The notes under the pieces: generated by a model | What the model was told of the DNA's origin: nothing | The model's database searches: none | The model's input: only the letters and a program-made list of their open reading frames with translations | Source: Dokdonia sinensis | GTDB taxonomy: Bacteria; Bacteroidota; Bacteroidia; Flavobacteriales; Flavobacteriaceae | Assembly (NCBI RefSeq): GCF_003688895.1 | Contig: NZ_REFV01000017.1 | Location: 17,520-81,519 of the forward strand | Direction: 5' to 3' | DNA length: 64,000 nucleotides | Shown: piece after piece, positions 50,345 to 58,220 of the stretch | How positions within the stretch are numbered: the stretch's first letter is position 1 | Layout: every line of letters begins with the position of its first letter | Position numbers and translations under genes: made by a program

Positions 50345-51501
50345 TGGACGCACAGCTAGAAATACAGTTAATTGCCACCGTAGTTGCCATAGCCTGCGCT
50401 ATTCCTGGAGTTTTCCTCGTGCTACGAAAAATGGCGTTGATAAGCGATGCCATTAGTCATTCCATATTGCCGGGTATTGTGATAGGATTTTTTATTACTG
50501 AGGATTTAAATTCTCCGCTTCTCATATTATTGGCAGCGGTCACAGGAGTAATCACGGTAGTTTTGGTAGAAGCTATTCAAAAAACGGGATTAGTAAAAGA
50601 GGATACGGCAATAGGATTAGTTTTTCCCGCATTGTTCAGCATAGGAGTGATTCTTATTGCAAAAAATGCAAACGATGTCCATCTCGATGTAGATGCTGTA
50701 TTGCTGGGCGAACTTGCATTTGCTCCTTTTGATAGACTTATTATTTCAGGTATAGATGTTGGGCCTAAGTCACTTTGGGTTATGGGTGGAATTTTGTTAG
50801 CAACAGTTGGGATGCTTTTTGCTTTTTTTAAGGAATTAAAAGTGAGCACCTTTGACGCGGGACTTTCGGCGGCGTTGGGGTTTTCGCCTGTGGTGTTGCA
50901 TTACGGACTGATGACGGTTTCCTCGGTGACGGTAGTGGGTGCTTTTGAGGCGGTAGGAGCGGTTCTCGTTGTGGCACTTATGATTGCACCAGCGGCAACT
51001 GCATATTTGCTAACCTCAGACCTCAAGAAAATGTTGGTTTTATCTGTAATATTTGGAGTCACATCGGCTATAGCTGGGTATTGGATGGCTCATTTTCTGG
51101 ATGCTAGTATATCTGGGTCGATGACAACGGTACTGGGACTCGTATTTCTTACAGTATACCTTTTTGCTCCCAGTAAAGGGCTTATTGCAGTAATGTACAG
51201 GCAGAAACAACAGCGAACAGAAGTGTCTTTACTCACGTTTTTACTGCATCTCAATAATCACGATGAGGAAAGTGAGCGTCGCGTTCAGCATTTAAATGAA
51301 CATATTAATTGGCAAAAGGTACGTTCCAAAACCGTCTTGGATCTTGCTCAAAAAAACAACCTAATTGCTATCGAAAATGATTTAGTGACCCTAACCTCAA
51401 AGGGTAAGGAGTTTACAGACCTCGCGCTAGAATACATTATTACAAACAAGGACGAAAAAATTGAACATATGAAGGATGATTTCTTCTTATTTCGAGGTTA
51501 A
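50344..51501 (+). CDS. Metal ABC transporter permease with C-terminal cytosolic tail (second)
   Basis: 385 residues. The membrane part (ISDAISHSILPGIVIGFFI, VGAVLVVALMIAPAATAYLL) is a second cluster 9 permease, a diverged paralogue of the upstream one. A soluble tail (about 300-385, SLLTFLLHLNNHDEESERRV, VTLTSKGKEFTDLAL) resembles a winged helix. It overlaps the upstream gene by 1 bp. Both permeases having such tails suggests cytosolic metal-sensing or protein contacts, but this is inference. Confidence 0.9.
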   Translation: MDAQLEIQLIATVVAIACAIPGVFLVLRKMALISDAISHSILPGIVIGFFITEDLNSPLLILLAAVTGVITVVLVEAIQKTGLVKEDTAIGLVFPALFSIGVILIAKNANDVHLDVDAVLLGELAFAPFDRLIISGIDVGPKSLWVMGGILLATVGMLFAFFKELKVSTFDAGLSAALGFSPVVLHYGLMTVSSVTVVGAFEAVGAVLVVALMIAPAATAYLLTSDLKKMLVLSVIFGVTSAIAGYWMAHFLDASISGSMTTVLGLVFLTVYLFAPSKGLIAVMYRQKQQRTEVSLLTFLLHLNNHDEESERRVQHLNEHINWQKVRSKTVLDLAQKNNLIAIENDLVTLTSKGKEFTDLALEYIITNKDEKIEHMKDDFFLFRG

Positions 51502-51558
51502 TGAGCACCTGCATTGCAACGTGGCATTTTAATTGAAGTCTTTAAAGAAAATCAACAT

Positions 51559-52026
51559 ATGAAAGTTATATATACTCTTGCATTTATACTTTGTTTTTCC
51601 GCTTTCGCGAAAGCGCAACAAACCCCTCAAAAAATTGAGAAAGTAATACCTCCCACGATCGCTGTAAAAGTAATGTATGGTGATGCTGTCAACATAGATG
51701 GTGTAGTTATTACCTTTCTCGAGGTGCTGGAAGACTCAAGATGTCCTAAAGGAACTACTTGTATATGGGCTGGGCAGGCAAAAGTAAAGGTGCTTGTAAA
51801 AGAAAAAGGACAAAAAGCCTATACGAGGATTGTAACAAAAAGCCCAGGAGCGCAAGGACCAATTTCCATTTGTGAACGTGCTGGATATACGATTAGCATT
51901 GCGTCTGTATTACCAGTCCCAGAAGGACCCAAGGGAGCACCAGATAAAGAAAGCTATTATCTTAACCTAGTTAAACAACTAAAAGAGGAGGTTAAAGATG
52001 CGGTAAAGGAAAGGGGAAGTTATTGA
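51559..52026 (+). CDS. Secreted protein, signal peptide cleavage site encoded by the palindrome
   Basis: 155 residues from the ATG at 51559. MKVIYTLAFILCFSAFAKAQ is the signal peptide; the 14-bp palindrome (51601-51614) encodes its end (AFAKA) immediately before QQTPQKI. The mature domain has DSRCPKGTTCIWAGQAKVKV, a Cys-containing motif recurrent in small Bacteroidota secreted proteins, and ISICERAGYTISIASVLPVP. Function unknown. It follows the permease gene by 57 bp and may be transcribed with it. An in-frame ATG or alternative at 51514 would add 15 residues and spoil the signal. Confidence 0.82.
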   Translation: MKVIYTLAFILCFSAFAKAQQTPQKIEKVIPPTIAVKVMYGDAVNIDGVVITFLEVLEDSRCPKGTTCIWAGQAKVKVLVKEKGQKAYTRIVTKSPGAQGPISICERAGYTISIASVLPVPEGPKGAPDKESYYLNLVKQLKEEVKDAVKERGSY

Positions 52027-52049
52027 GTTCTTAAGTATTTATGATATGT

Positions 52050-52171
52050 TGTCATTTCGACGATAGGAGAAATCGCATAATCCAGCTCAGGAATATAACT
52101 CAGGATAGTTGCTCACTCAAACCCGCTCACCGTGATGTGATTTCTCGGCGCTGCGCTTTGTCGAAATGACA
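52050..52171. repeat. MITE-like inverted-repeat element
   Basis: TGTCATTTCGAC (52050-52061) and GTCGAAATGACA (52160-52171) are a perfect 12-bp terminal inverted repeat; inner arms also show GAGAAATC(G/A)CAT symmetry. No coding capacity. The 16-mer TTCGACGATAGGAGAA (52056-52071) is shared with 7800-7815. A further imperfect inverted repeat lies at about 52184-52258. No gene is seen in 52027-52283. Confidence 0.7.
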
Positions 52172-52283
52172 GTTCATTGACCCTCAGGAATAATCAGTCG
52201 TCGCAGACGCTGGCGACTTACTCCCAGGAAGTGAAGCGACCGTCCTCCCGACTATTCCCGTCCTCCAGACTCACCACTCAGAA

Positions 52284-52427
52284 CTAGTGACACCCACAAT
52301 TTCTATCACCACAACCTCCGCTCGCTTTTTTCTTTAGGAATGGGGGCATCCACACAAACTTTGAAAAGAGATATCCCACAGCAAGTGCGAAGATGATGAA
52401 GACAATAATATTTTGCGCGATTTCCAT
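52284..52427 (-). CDS. FeoB-associated Cys-rich membrane protein
   Basis: 47 residues: a membrane helix (MEIAQNIIVFIIFALAVGYLF), then a short cytosolic tail with GGCGDRNCGC, a Cys cluster. Size, topology and position just after feoB on the same strand match the small FeoB-associated Cys-rich proteins of Bacteroidota, thought to support Fe(II) transport by FeoB. It starts 28 bp after the feoB stop. It is too short to be called by most gene finders. Confidence 0.85.
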   Translation of the reverse strand: MEIAQNIIVFIIFALAVGYLFSKFVWMPPFLKKKASGGCGDRNCGCH

Positions 52428-52454
52428 ATCCTGTTGGTCGTTGTAAACTCGTTT

Positions 52455-54614
52455 CTATTTCAAAATTTGATATGCAATTAATGCTACCACATACGCAAAT
52501 CCGCTCATAACTCCTAGTTGAAGCATAGGCCATTTCCAGCTATTGGTCTCACGTTTTACAATGGCGAGCGTACTCATGCATTGCATTGCAAAAGCATAGA
52601 ACAATAAGAGCGAAATCCCACTCGCAAAGTTAAACTGTGGCGTTCCCAGCACAGGGTTTACCTCGCCTGCCATTCGGTTTTTTATGGTTTCTTCTTCTGC
52701 GTCACCTACGGAATAGATGGTTGCAAGCGTGCCTACAAATACTTCTCGGGCCGCAAAGGAGGTGATGAGCGCAATCCCTATCTTCCAATCATAGCCTAAT
52801 GGCCGTACTGCGGGCTCAATAAATTTACCCATATAACCTATAAAACTGTGTTCGAGTTTGTAGGATGCCACGCGTTCTTCTAGAGTCATCGGGATATTTG
52901 CTACATCGGCTCCGCCTGGTATAGTTTTCGCGAAAGCGGAATCATTTGCAATCCTCGCTTGCTCCACATTATATTGTTCTGTAACAATAGCCTCTGCATT
53001 ACTAAATTTCTCATTGGGTCCAAAAGATGCAAGTACCCAAAGCACTATGCTAATCGCCAAAATAATTTTCCCAGCATCTACCACAAAAGAGCGAGTCTTT
53101 TCGATCACATTAATTGCGACGTTCTTAAAAAGTGGAAGTTTATAATTGGGCATTTCGATCACAAAAAAGCTCTTGCTCTTGATCTTTAAAATCTTATTAA
53201 GAATCCACGCCGAGCCTATTGCCGTTCCAAAACCGATGAGGTATAACAGCATTAATGTAAGTCCTTGCAAGTTAAAAAACAGGAACTTCTCGTCCGGAAT
53301 AACGAGCGAAATAATGATGAGATAAACCGGCAATCGAGCAGAGCAAGTCGTAAATGGAGTCACGAGAATAGTAATTAATCGTTCTTTCCAGCTCTCTATG
53401 TTACGGGTCGCCATAATTGCGGGAATGGCGCAAGCAGTACCAGAAACAAGCGGAACAACACTTTTGCCACTCAGCCCAAAACGGCGCATCACACGATCCA
53501 TAAGAAAAACCACACGACTCATATAACCACTTTCTTCTAAAACGGATATAAAGAGAAATAAAAAGGCAATCTGTGGGATAAAAATTACGATACCGCCTAG
53601 ACCTGCGATGATACCTTCGGCGAGAAGGTTTGTGAGGGCACCTTCAGGTAAGGTGTTTTTGACCCATTGGCTCAAACTTGCAAAGGATTCATCTATAAAA
53701 TCCATTGGGTAGCTGGACCAGTCATAAATGACTTGGAAAATGAGCATTAGGATGGCAAAAAATATTACATAGCCCCAGACCTTGTGCGTGAGTACGCGGT
53801 CTAAGCGAGTGCGTAAATCTTTAGCATTTGCAACATCTATGGTTTGTGTGTCACGTAAGACTTCATTTATGAATTTGTAGCGTATGATGGTTTCCTTTTG
53901 CTGGAGGCGTTTTAGGTTACTTTCAGATTCGGTTTTAAAGGTGGCTAGCGTGTCCATCTGTTTACGTTCCACTTTTCCGAAATTTACATCTTGTGTAATC
54001 ACAAGCCAGAGCTTGTACAAATCCTGATTAGGAAACGCCTTGCGCAGTCTGTCAAAATATTCTGGAGCAATCACAGAGGCATTTACGCAAGGTGCCGTAG
54101 GAAGGTGCTTGTACTCGGTAATTAATTTTTTAAGGGTGTCAATTCCTTGATTTTTACGACTACTGATGAGTGCTATGCGAGTTTCTAGACGTTGCTCCAT
54201 CGCCTCAATATCCAGCGAGATAGCCTTGCGCTTCATACGGTCTGCCATATTAATAGCGAGAATCGTAGGAATGCCTAGGTCTTTTATTTGGGTAAATAGG
54301 AGCAAGTTGCGCTTTAGGTTTTCAACGTCTGAAACGACAACCGCTACATCTGGAAAATCTTTGTCATTTTTATTAAGCAATAACTCGATGACAACATTTT
54401 CATCTAGGGAAGATGCATTAAGGCTATAGGTTCCTGGAAGGTCGAGGATGTGTGCTTTAACGCCACGTTCCAGTTTACAGATTCCTTCTTTCTTTTCAAC
54501 CGTAATACCCGGATAGTTCCCTACTTGCTGGTTCAACCCTGTAAGCTGATTAAAAACCGAGGTTTTACCCGTATTTGGGTTTCCTATAAGCGCTACATTG
54601 AGTTGTTTTGCCAT
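52455..54614 (-). CDS. feoB: Ferrous iron transport protein B
   Basis: 719 residues. An N-terminal G domain with G1 GNPNTGKTS (11-19), DLPGTYSLNA (G3) and AINMADRMKR (G4) is followed by a spacer and two Gate domains with about ten membrane helices (VVPLVSGTACAIPAIMATRNIESW). Fe(II) import across the inner membrane, coupled to nucleotide hydrolysis. A near-palindrome (52924-52937) encodes SAFAKTIP in a loop. feoA is directly upstream and the Cys-rich partner follows. Confidence 0.95.
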   Translation of the reverse strand: MAKQLNVALIGNPNTGKTSVFNQLTGLNQQVGNYPGITVEKKEGICKLERGVKAHILDLPGTYSLNASSLDENVVIELLLNKNDKDFPDVAVVVSDVENLKRNLLLFTQIKDLGIPTILAINMADRMKRKAISLDIEAMEQRLETRIALISSRKNQGIDTLKKLITEYKHLPTAPCVNASVIAPEYFDRLRKAFPNQDLYKLWLVITQDVNFGKVERKQMDTLATFKTESESNLKRLQQKETIIRYKFINEVLRDTQTIDVANAKDLRTRLDRVLTHKVWGYVIFFAILMLIFQVIYDWSSYPMDFIDESFASLSQWVKNTLPEGALTNLLAEGIIAGLGGIVIFIPQIAFLFLFISVLEESGYMSRVVFLMDRVMRRFGLSGKSVVPLVSGTACAIPAIMATRNIESWKERLITILVTPFTTCSARLPVYLIIISLVIPDEKFLFFNLQGLTLMLLYLIGFGTAIGSAWILNKILKIKSKSFFVIEMPNYKLPLFKNVAINVIEKTRSFVVDAGKIILAISIVLWVLASFGPNEKFSNAEAIVTEQYNVEQARIANDSAFAKTIPGGADVANIPMTLEERVASYKLEHSFIGYMGKFIEPAVRPLGYDWKIGIALITSFAAREVFVGTLATIYSVGDAEEETIKNRMAGEVNPVLGTPQFNFASGISLLLFYAFAMQCMSTLAIVKRETNSWKWPMLQLGVMSGFAYVVALIAYQILK

Positions 54615-54845
54615 TTATGTAGGAGTTTCTACGATGATGTGAAGTGCAGTTTCTTTGCGTATGGCAAGATGGCTTCCATTTACATTTATATACATAGGGT
54701 CTGCAAATGGCGCTAGTTGTAGTAAATGCACTTCATTACCAGGAAGACAACCCATCTCGAGTAATTTAAGCGGGACCTCGTCTGTAGCTACATCTAGAAT
54801 GATGGCTTTTTCTCCTTTCTTTAAATGTGCTACAGTCTTTTTCAA
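54615..54845 (-). CDS. feoA: FeoA family protein
   Basis: 76 residues with the SH3-like fold of FeoA (KGEKAIILDVATDEVPLKLLEMG, GNEVHLLQLAPFADPMYINVNGSHLAIRKETA). It is thought to regulate FeoB by binding its G domain. The start is TTG at 54845, and its stop abuts the feoB ATG directly. A palindrome at 54915-54928 lies upstream in the likely promoter region. Confidence 0.9.
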   Translation of the reverse strand: MKKTVAHLKKGEKAIILDVATDEVPLKLLEMGCLPGNEVHLLQLAPFADPMYINVNGSHLAIRKETALHIIVETPT

Positions 54846-54914
54846 TATTATTTAGATTGATTTTAGATAAGACAAAAGTAAGGGTTTTGTAGGAAAGCAA
54901 AAAGAGGTTTTTAC

Positions 54915-54928
54915 GCTTTCGCGAAAGC
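54915..54928. repeat. 14-bp palindrome GCTTTCGCGAAAGC
   Basis: Perfect copy upstream of feoA, extended by TTAC on the left and by GC on the right. Could lie near a feo promoter, although this is not shown. Confidence 0.9.
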
Positions 54929-54947
54929 GCAAACATATAATTGAAAT

Positions 54948-55655
54948 TCAATCAAAGATTTTCTCATACCAAGCCTTTTCTGGCTCATATTCGGCTTTAA
55001 GAATATCGATTTCTTCGAGGAGTCTTTCTATTTCTTTGTCGTCTGTCCCGTCGTAGTACCCTCTTATGTATCCCTTTTTATCGATGAGCATAAAATTTTC
55101 TGTATGAACCATATCGAGATCATCTTCAGTCCCAGGGATATCCTGTACGGCGAGGTAGTGTTTTCGCGCAAGCGTAAAAATTTGCTCTTGAGTTCCAGTC
55201 ACGAGGTTCCATTTACTATCATCTACTCCTTTTTCTAACGCATACTTCTTGAGGACTTCTGGGGTGTCTTGCATTGGTATAACGGAGTGGGATAATAATT
55301 TTACAATGGTATCGTTTTTTAGTTCTCTTTGAATATCGACCATATTGCTGGTCATAATGGGGCAAATGGTCTGGCAAGTGGTAAAGAAAAAATCTGCTAC
55401 GTAAATTTTGTCCTTATAGTATTCTTGAGTAACGGTGTCTTTATTCTGATTTATTAGGGCAAAATCTCCAATACGCTGTTTTTGCTTACTGAATTGTAAG
55501 GTGCTGTCTACTAGTTTCTTATCTATATTGCGAGCTTCAAAATAAGTAAGTCTAGGCTCAACTTTGAGTTGGCTATATATTAAGGTCATAATAATGACAG
55601 ATAGGACAGCCATTGTTATAATGAGGACTTTATAGCGACTTAAGATTTCTCGCAT
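54948..55655 (-). CDS. SCO1/SenC-family copper protein
   Basis: 235 residues with an N-terminal membrane anchor (VLIITMAVLSVIIMTLIYS, about 9-28). The copper motif is CQTIC (Cys 94 and 98) in FFFTTCQTICPIM, and the third ligand His lies in DMVHTENFMLID (near 180). SCO proteins deliver copper to cytochrome c oxidase or act as thiol oxidoreductases. No oxidase genes are adjacent. A palindrome variant (GTTTTCGCGCAAGC, 55160-55173) is inside the gene. Confidence 0.9.
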   Translation of the reverse strand: MREILSRYKVLIITMAVLSVIIMTLIYSQLKVEPRLTYFEARNIDKKLVDSTLQFSKQKQRIGDFALINQNKDTVTQEYYKDKIYVADFFFTTCQTICPIMTSNMVDIQRELKNDTIVKLLSHSVIPMQDTPEVLKKYALEKGVDDSKWNLVTGTQEQIFTLARKHYLAVQDIPGTEDDLDMVHTENFMLIDKKGYIRGYYDGTDDKEIERLLEEIDILKAEYEPEKAWYEKIFD

Positions 55656-55671
55656 CGAGCAATTTTTTTTG

Positions 55672-55702
55672 CAAAATTACGACCCAAAGGGCAGATGCTC
55701 AA
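55672..55702 (-). promoter_or_regulatory. Promoter of SCO gene
   Basis: On the minus strand TTG (55702-55700), 20 bp and TAATTTTG (55679-55672) fit the Bacteroidota promoter; the ATG is 17 bp downstream. Confidence 0.5.
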
Positions 55703-55777
55703 GGTGTGATGTAGAAATGTTTTATTGAGTATGCTCTGGCGATAGGCTAAAGACGTATTTCTGAAAACCGTAATAAC

Positions 55778-55808
55778 TTTAATAACCCGTCTCAAAAGGT
55801 TACTTTTG
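55778..55808 (+). promoter_or_regulatory. Promoter of rseP
   Basis: TTTA (55778-55781), exactly 19 bp, TACTTTTG (55801-55808): the best match to the Bacteroidota consensus in the window. The rseP ATG is 25 bp downstream. Confidence 0.65.
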
Positions 55809-55833
55809 TGCGTTTTAAAATTTGACTTAAATA

Positions 55834-57144
55834 ATGGATGTACTTATACAGACCGCACAACTCATACTAGCGCTTTCTATTCTAGTGATTTTACACGAGT
55901 TTGGTCATTTTATACCTGCACGACTCTTCAAAATAAAGGTTGAAAAATTCTTTTTGTTTTTTGACGTTAAGTTTGCGCTCTTCAAAAAGAAAATAGGCGA
56001 TACGGTTTACGGAGTGGGCTGGTTACCACTAGGCGGTTATGTAAAAATCGCCGGGATGATAGACGAGAGTATGGACAAGGAACAGATGGCAAAACCGCCT
56101 GAGCCTTGGGAGTTTCGCTCTAAGCCAGCGTGGCAACGTCTTATTGTGATGATAGGTGGAGTGACGGTAAACGTACTTCTTGCTTGGTTTTTATACAGCG
56201 CGATGCTTGTCTATTATGGGGATACTTATATTCCTGCAAATAATCTCGAGAACGGTATCGCAGTTTCTAAAGGTGGTGAAGCAATGGGCTTCCAGAACGG
56301 AGACCAGCTACTCGCGGTAGACGGGAAAGAAGTGTCTAAGTTTGACAAATACCTTCCTATGGAAGTGCTTCTAGCCGATACTGCAACGGTGGAGCGTAAT
56401 GGGGAAGAGGTAACTTTTACTGTTCAAGATTCAGGAAAGAAAATCGTCCTTGAAGATCAAGAGCCATTTATTATGGCGCAAGTGGGAACAGTCTTGGATA
56501 GGGTAGAACCCAATAGTCTCGCTGAGAAAGGCGGACTGCAAGCTGGAGATAAGATCCTTACGGTTAATGGAGAAGAAATGGGGAATTGGCTTGAAGTACT
56601 CGAGCAAATAGGAGATTCTAAGGGAAGTGAAATGGTTGTGGTTTATGAGCGCAACGGTGATACAAATACCCAGTCCTTTACCGTTCCTGAAGATAAACCA
56701 CTAGGAGTGTATGGTCAGGAAATTAGAGTGACAGATGAATATGGTGTTCTCGAATCTATCCCCGCAGGATGGAATCAAACCGTGGGAGTGCTTAAAGGAC
56801 AAATACGACAGTTCAAACTTATTTTTAACAAAGAAGTGCAGGGTTACAAGCAAGTAAAAGGTCCTATCGGGATTGTATCTATGATGGATCCTACGTGGAA
56901 CTGGTTTAAGTTTTGGGGATTTGTAGCGATGTTTTCAGTTTGGCTGGCATTTGTAAATATTTTACCTATTCCAGCTTTAGATGGTGGTCACGTGATGTTT
57001 TTGTTATACGAAATGATTTCCGGAAGAAAGCCAAGCGAGAAAACCTTAGAACGCGGTCAGATTGTAGGTTTTGTCATAGTGATGGGACTTATGGTCGTTA
57101 TTTTTGGGAATGACATTTGGAATTTGATAAAAGGAAATTTTTAA
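55834..57144 (+). CDS. rseP: RIP metalloprotease RseP (site-2 protease)
   Basis: 436 residues. HEFGH (H21, E22, H25) in the first membrane helix and LDGGH in PIPALDGGHV near the C-terminus are the zinc site of S2P family intramembrane proteases. Two PDZ domains (about 125-205 and 215-290) lie between. It cleaves membrane-anchored anti-sigma factors and remnant signal peptides. The start ATG at 55834 has a good promoter. A palindrome (57151-57164) and then a terminator (57251) follow. Confidence 0.95.
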   Translation: MDVLIQTAQLILALSILVILHEFGHFIPARLFKIKVEKFFLFFDVKFALFKKKIGDTVYGVGWLPLGGYVKIAGMIDESMDKEQMAKPPEPWEFRSKPAWQRLIVMIGGVTVNVLLAWFLYSAMLVYYGDTYIPANNLENGIAVSKGGEAMGFQNGDQLLAVDGKEVSKFDKYLPMEVLLADTATVERNGEEVTFTVQDSGKKIVLEDQEPFIMAQVGTVLDRVEPNSLAEKGGLQAGDKILTVNGEEMGNWLEVLEQIGDSKGSEMVVVYERNGDTNTQSFTVPEDKPLGVYGQEIRVTDEYGVLESIPAGWNQTVGVLKGQIRQFKLIFNKEVQGYKQVKGPIGIVSMMDPTWNWFKFWGFVAMFSVWLAFVNILPIPALDGGHVMFLLYEMISGRKPSEKTLERGQIVGFVIVMGLMVVIFGNDIWNLIKGNF

Positions 57145-57150
57145 ACGCAC

Positions 57151-57164
57151 GCTTTCGCGAAAGC
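57151..57164. repeat. 14-bp palindrome GCTTTCGCGAAAGC
   Basis: Perfect copy 6 bp after the rseP stop, extended to ACGCTTTCGCGAAAGCGT. Confidence 0.9.
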
Positions 57165-57250
57165 GTAAACCAAATAGTTTCAACTTGGCGATAAATAATA
57201 AAATGTAATTGCATAGTTAGATAATATAGATTTTTATTATAAGACTCAGA

Positions 57251-57288
57251 AAACCCGCTCAATTCGATATAGAATTAAGCGGGTTTCT
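57251..57288 (+). terminator. Terminator downstream of rseP
   Basis: AAACCCGCTCAATTC (57251-57265) pairs with GAATTAAGCGGGTTT (57272-57286) in a long, slightly imperfect stem, followed by CTTG. It is separate from the palindrome at 57151. Confidence 0.7.
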
Positions 57289-57364
57289 TGTTTATTCTAT
57301 ACCTAAGTTTGTAACGTATGTAAAAAGTGCGGTAAAAGGGCTTAAATTTGGTATTGTAAAAATT

Positions 57365-57934
57365 ATGGATATGAAAATTTTAGAAAGCATAAAAAACAGA
57401 AGAAGTCATTTTCCTGCAGAGTTTATAGATAAGCATATCGAAAAGGAAAAATTAAGACTACTTCTCGAAGCTTCTCAATACGCCCCTTCGCATAAAAAGA
57501 CCTATCCCTGGCGCTTTAAGGTTGTGCAAGGAGCATCCCAAAAAGACTTAGGAGAATTTCTTGCAAAAACATATGAAAGCATCACTCCAGCCGAAAAATT
57601 CTCTGATTTTAAGCGTAATAAGTTGCTGAATAATCCTCAAAAAGCGGGTGCTATTATAGCAATCTGTATGCAACGCGACCCAAAGGAGCGTATTCCCGAG
57701 TGGGAAGAAATTGCCTCCACAGCAATGGCGGTTCAAAATATGTGGTTGTGTCTAAGTGACTTAGGTCTTGGGGGTTATTGGAGCTCACCTAGTTTAATAG
57801 CTCACGCGGGCACTTTTTTAAAATTACCAGAGGGGCAAAAGTGCTTAGGTTTTTTCTATGTTGGTTATATTGATGATACAGAGACAACTGTGCGCAAGCA
57901 ATCATCTTTAGAGCACAATGTTGAGTGGATATAA
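57365..57934 (+). CDS. Nitroreductase family protein
   Basis: 189 residues. ILESIKNRRSHFPAEF at the N-terminus, ASQYAPSHKKTYPWRFKVVQ and IASTAMAVQNMWLCLSDLGLGGYWSSP are typical of FMN-dependent nitroreductase-fold proteins. It should bind FMN as a homodimer and reduce quinones, nitro compounds or similar; the physiological substrate is unknown. ATG at 57365 or 57371 could start. A TAAATTTG box lies at 57343-57350, but no good -33 element. Confidence 0.88.
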   Translation: MDMKILESIKNRRSHFPAEFIDKHIEKEKLRLLLEASQYAPSHKKTYPWRFKVVQGASQKDLGEFLAKTYESITPAEKFSDFKRNKLLNNPQKAGAIIAICMQRDPKERIPEWEEIASTAMAVQNMWLCLSDLGLGGYWSSPSLIAHAGTFLKLPEGQKCLGFFYVGYIDDTETTVRKQSSLEHNVEWI

Positions 57935-58126
57935 TGGTTCAGATCCTTCATATATAACCAATGTAGAGACTTCAGAATGTTGCATCTTGGGAAAACCGAG
58001 ATTTAAATAATAGCGTATATAAGTTGTACGAAACTATGTTATGAACAGAAATTGTTGATAAATTGAGCATTTTGTCGATTAAACTGATCCATTCAACGAT
58101 TTTAATTATTATATGTCTGTAAGTAC

Positions 58127-58156
58127 TTTAACTTAGCGTTCACATTTGTAATTTTG
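58127..58156 (+). promoter_or_regulatory. Candidate promoter of the adhesin gene
   Basis: TTTA (58127-58130), 18 bp, TAATTTTG (58149-58156) fits the Bacteroidota consensus. A 64-bp leader would precede the ATG at 58221. Otherwise nothing is seen in the gap 57935-58220. Confidence 0.45.
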
Positions 58157-58220
58157 TCATTAAGACATTGAAGTAAAGTATTTTAAAAGTTTAAGATTCC
58201 CCAACTAGGACCCTACCTAT

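Noticed and set aside
14679..57164. The 14-bp palindromes as Rho-independent terminators
   Set aside because: The copies lack T-runs, many lie inside genes, and true terminators occur nearby (16878, 45746, 57251).
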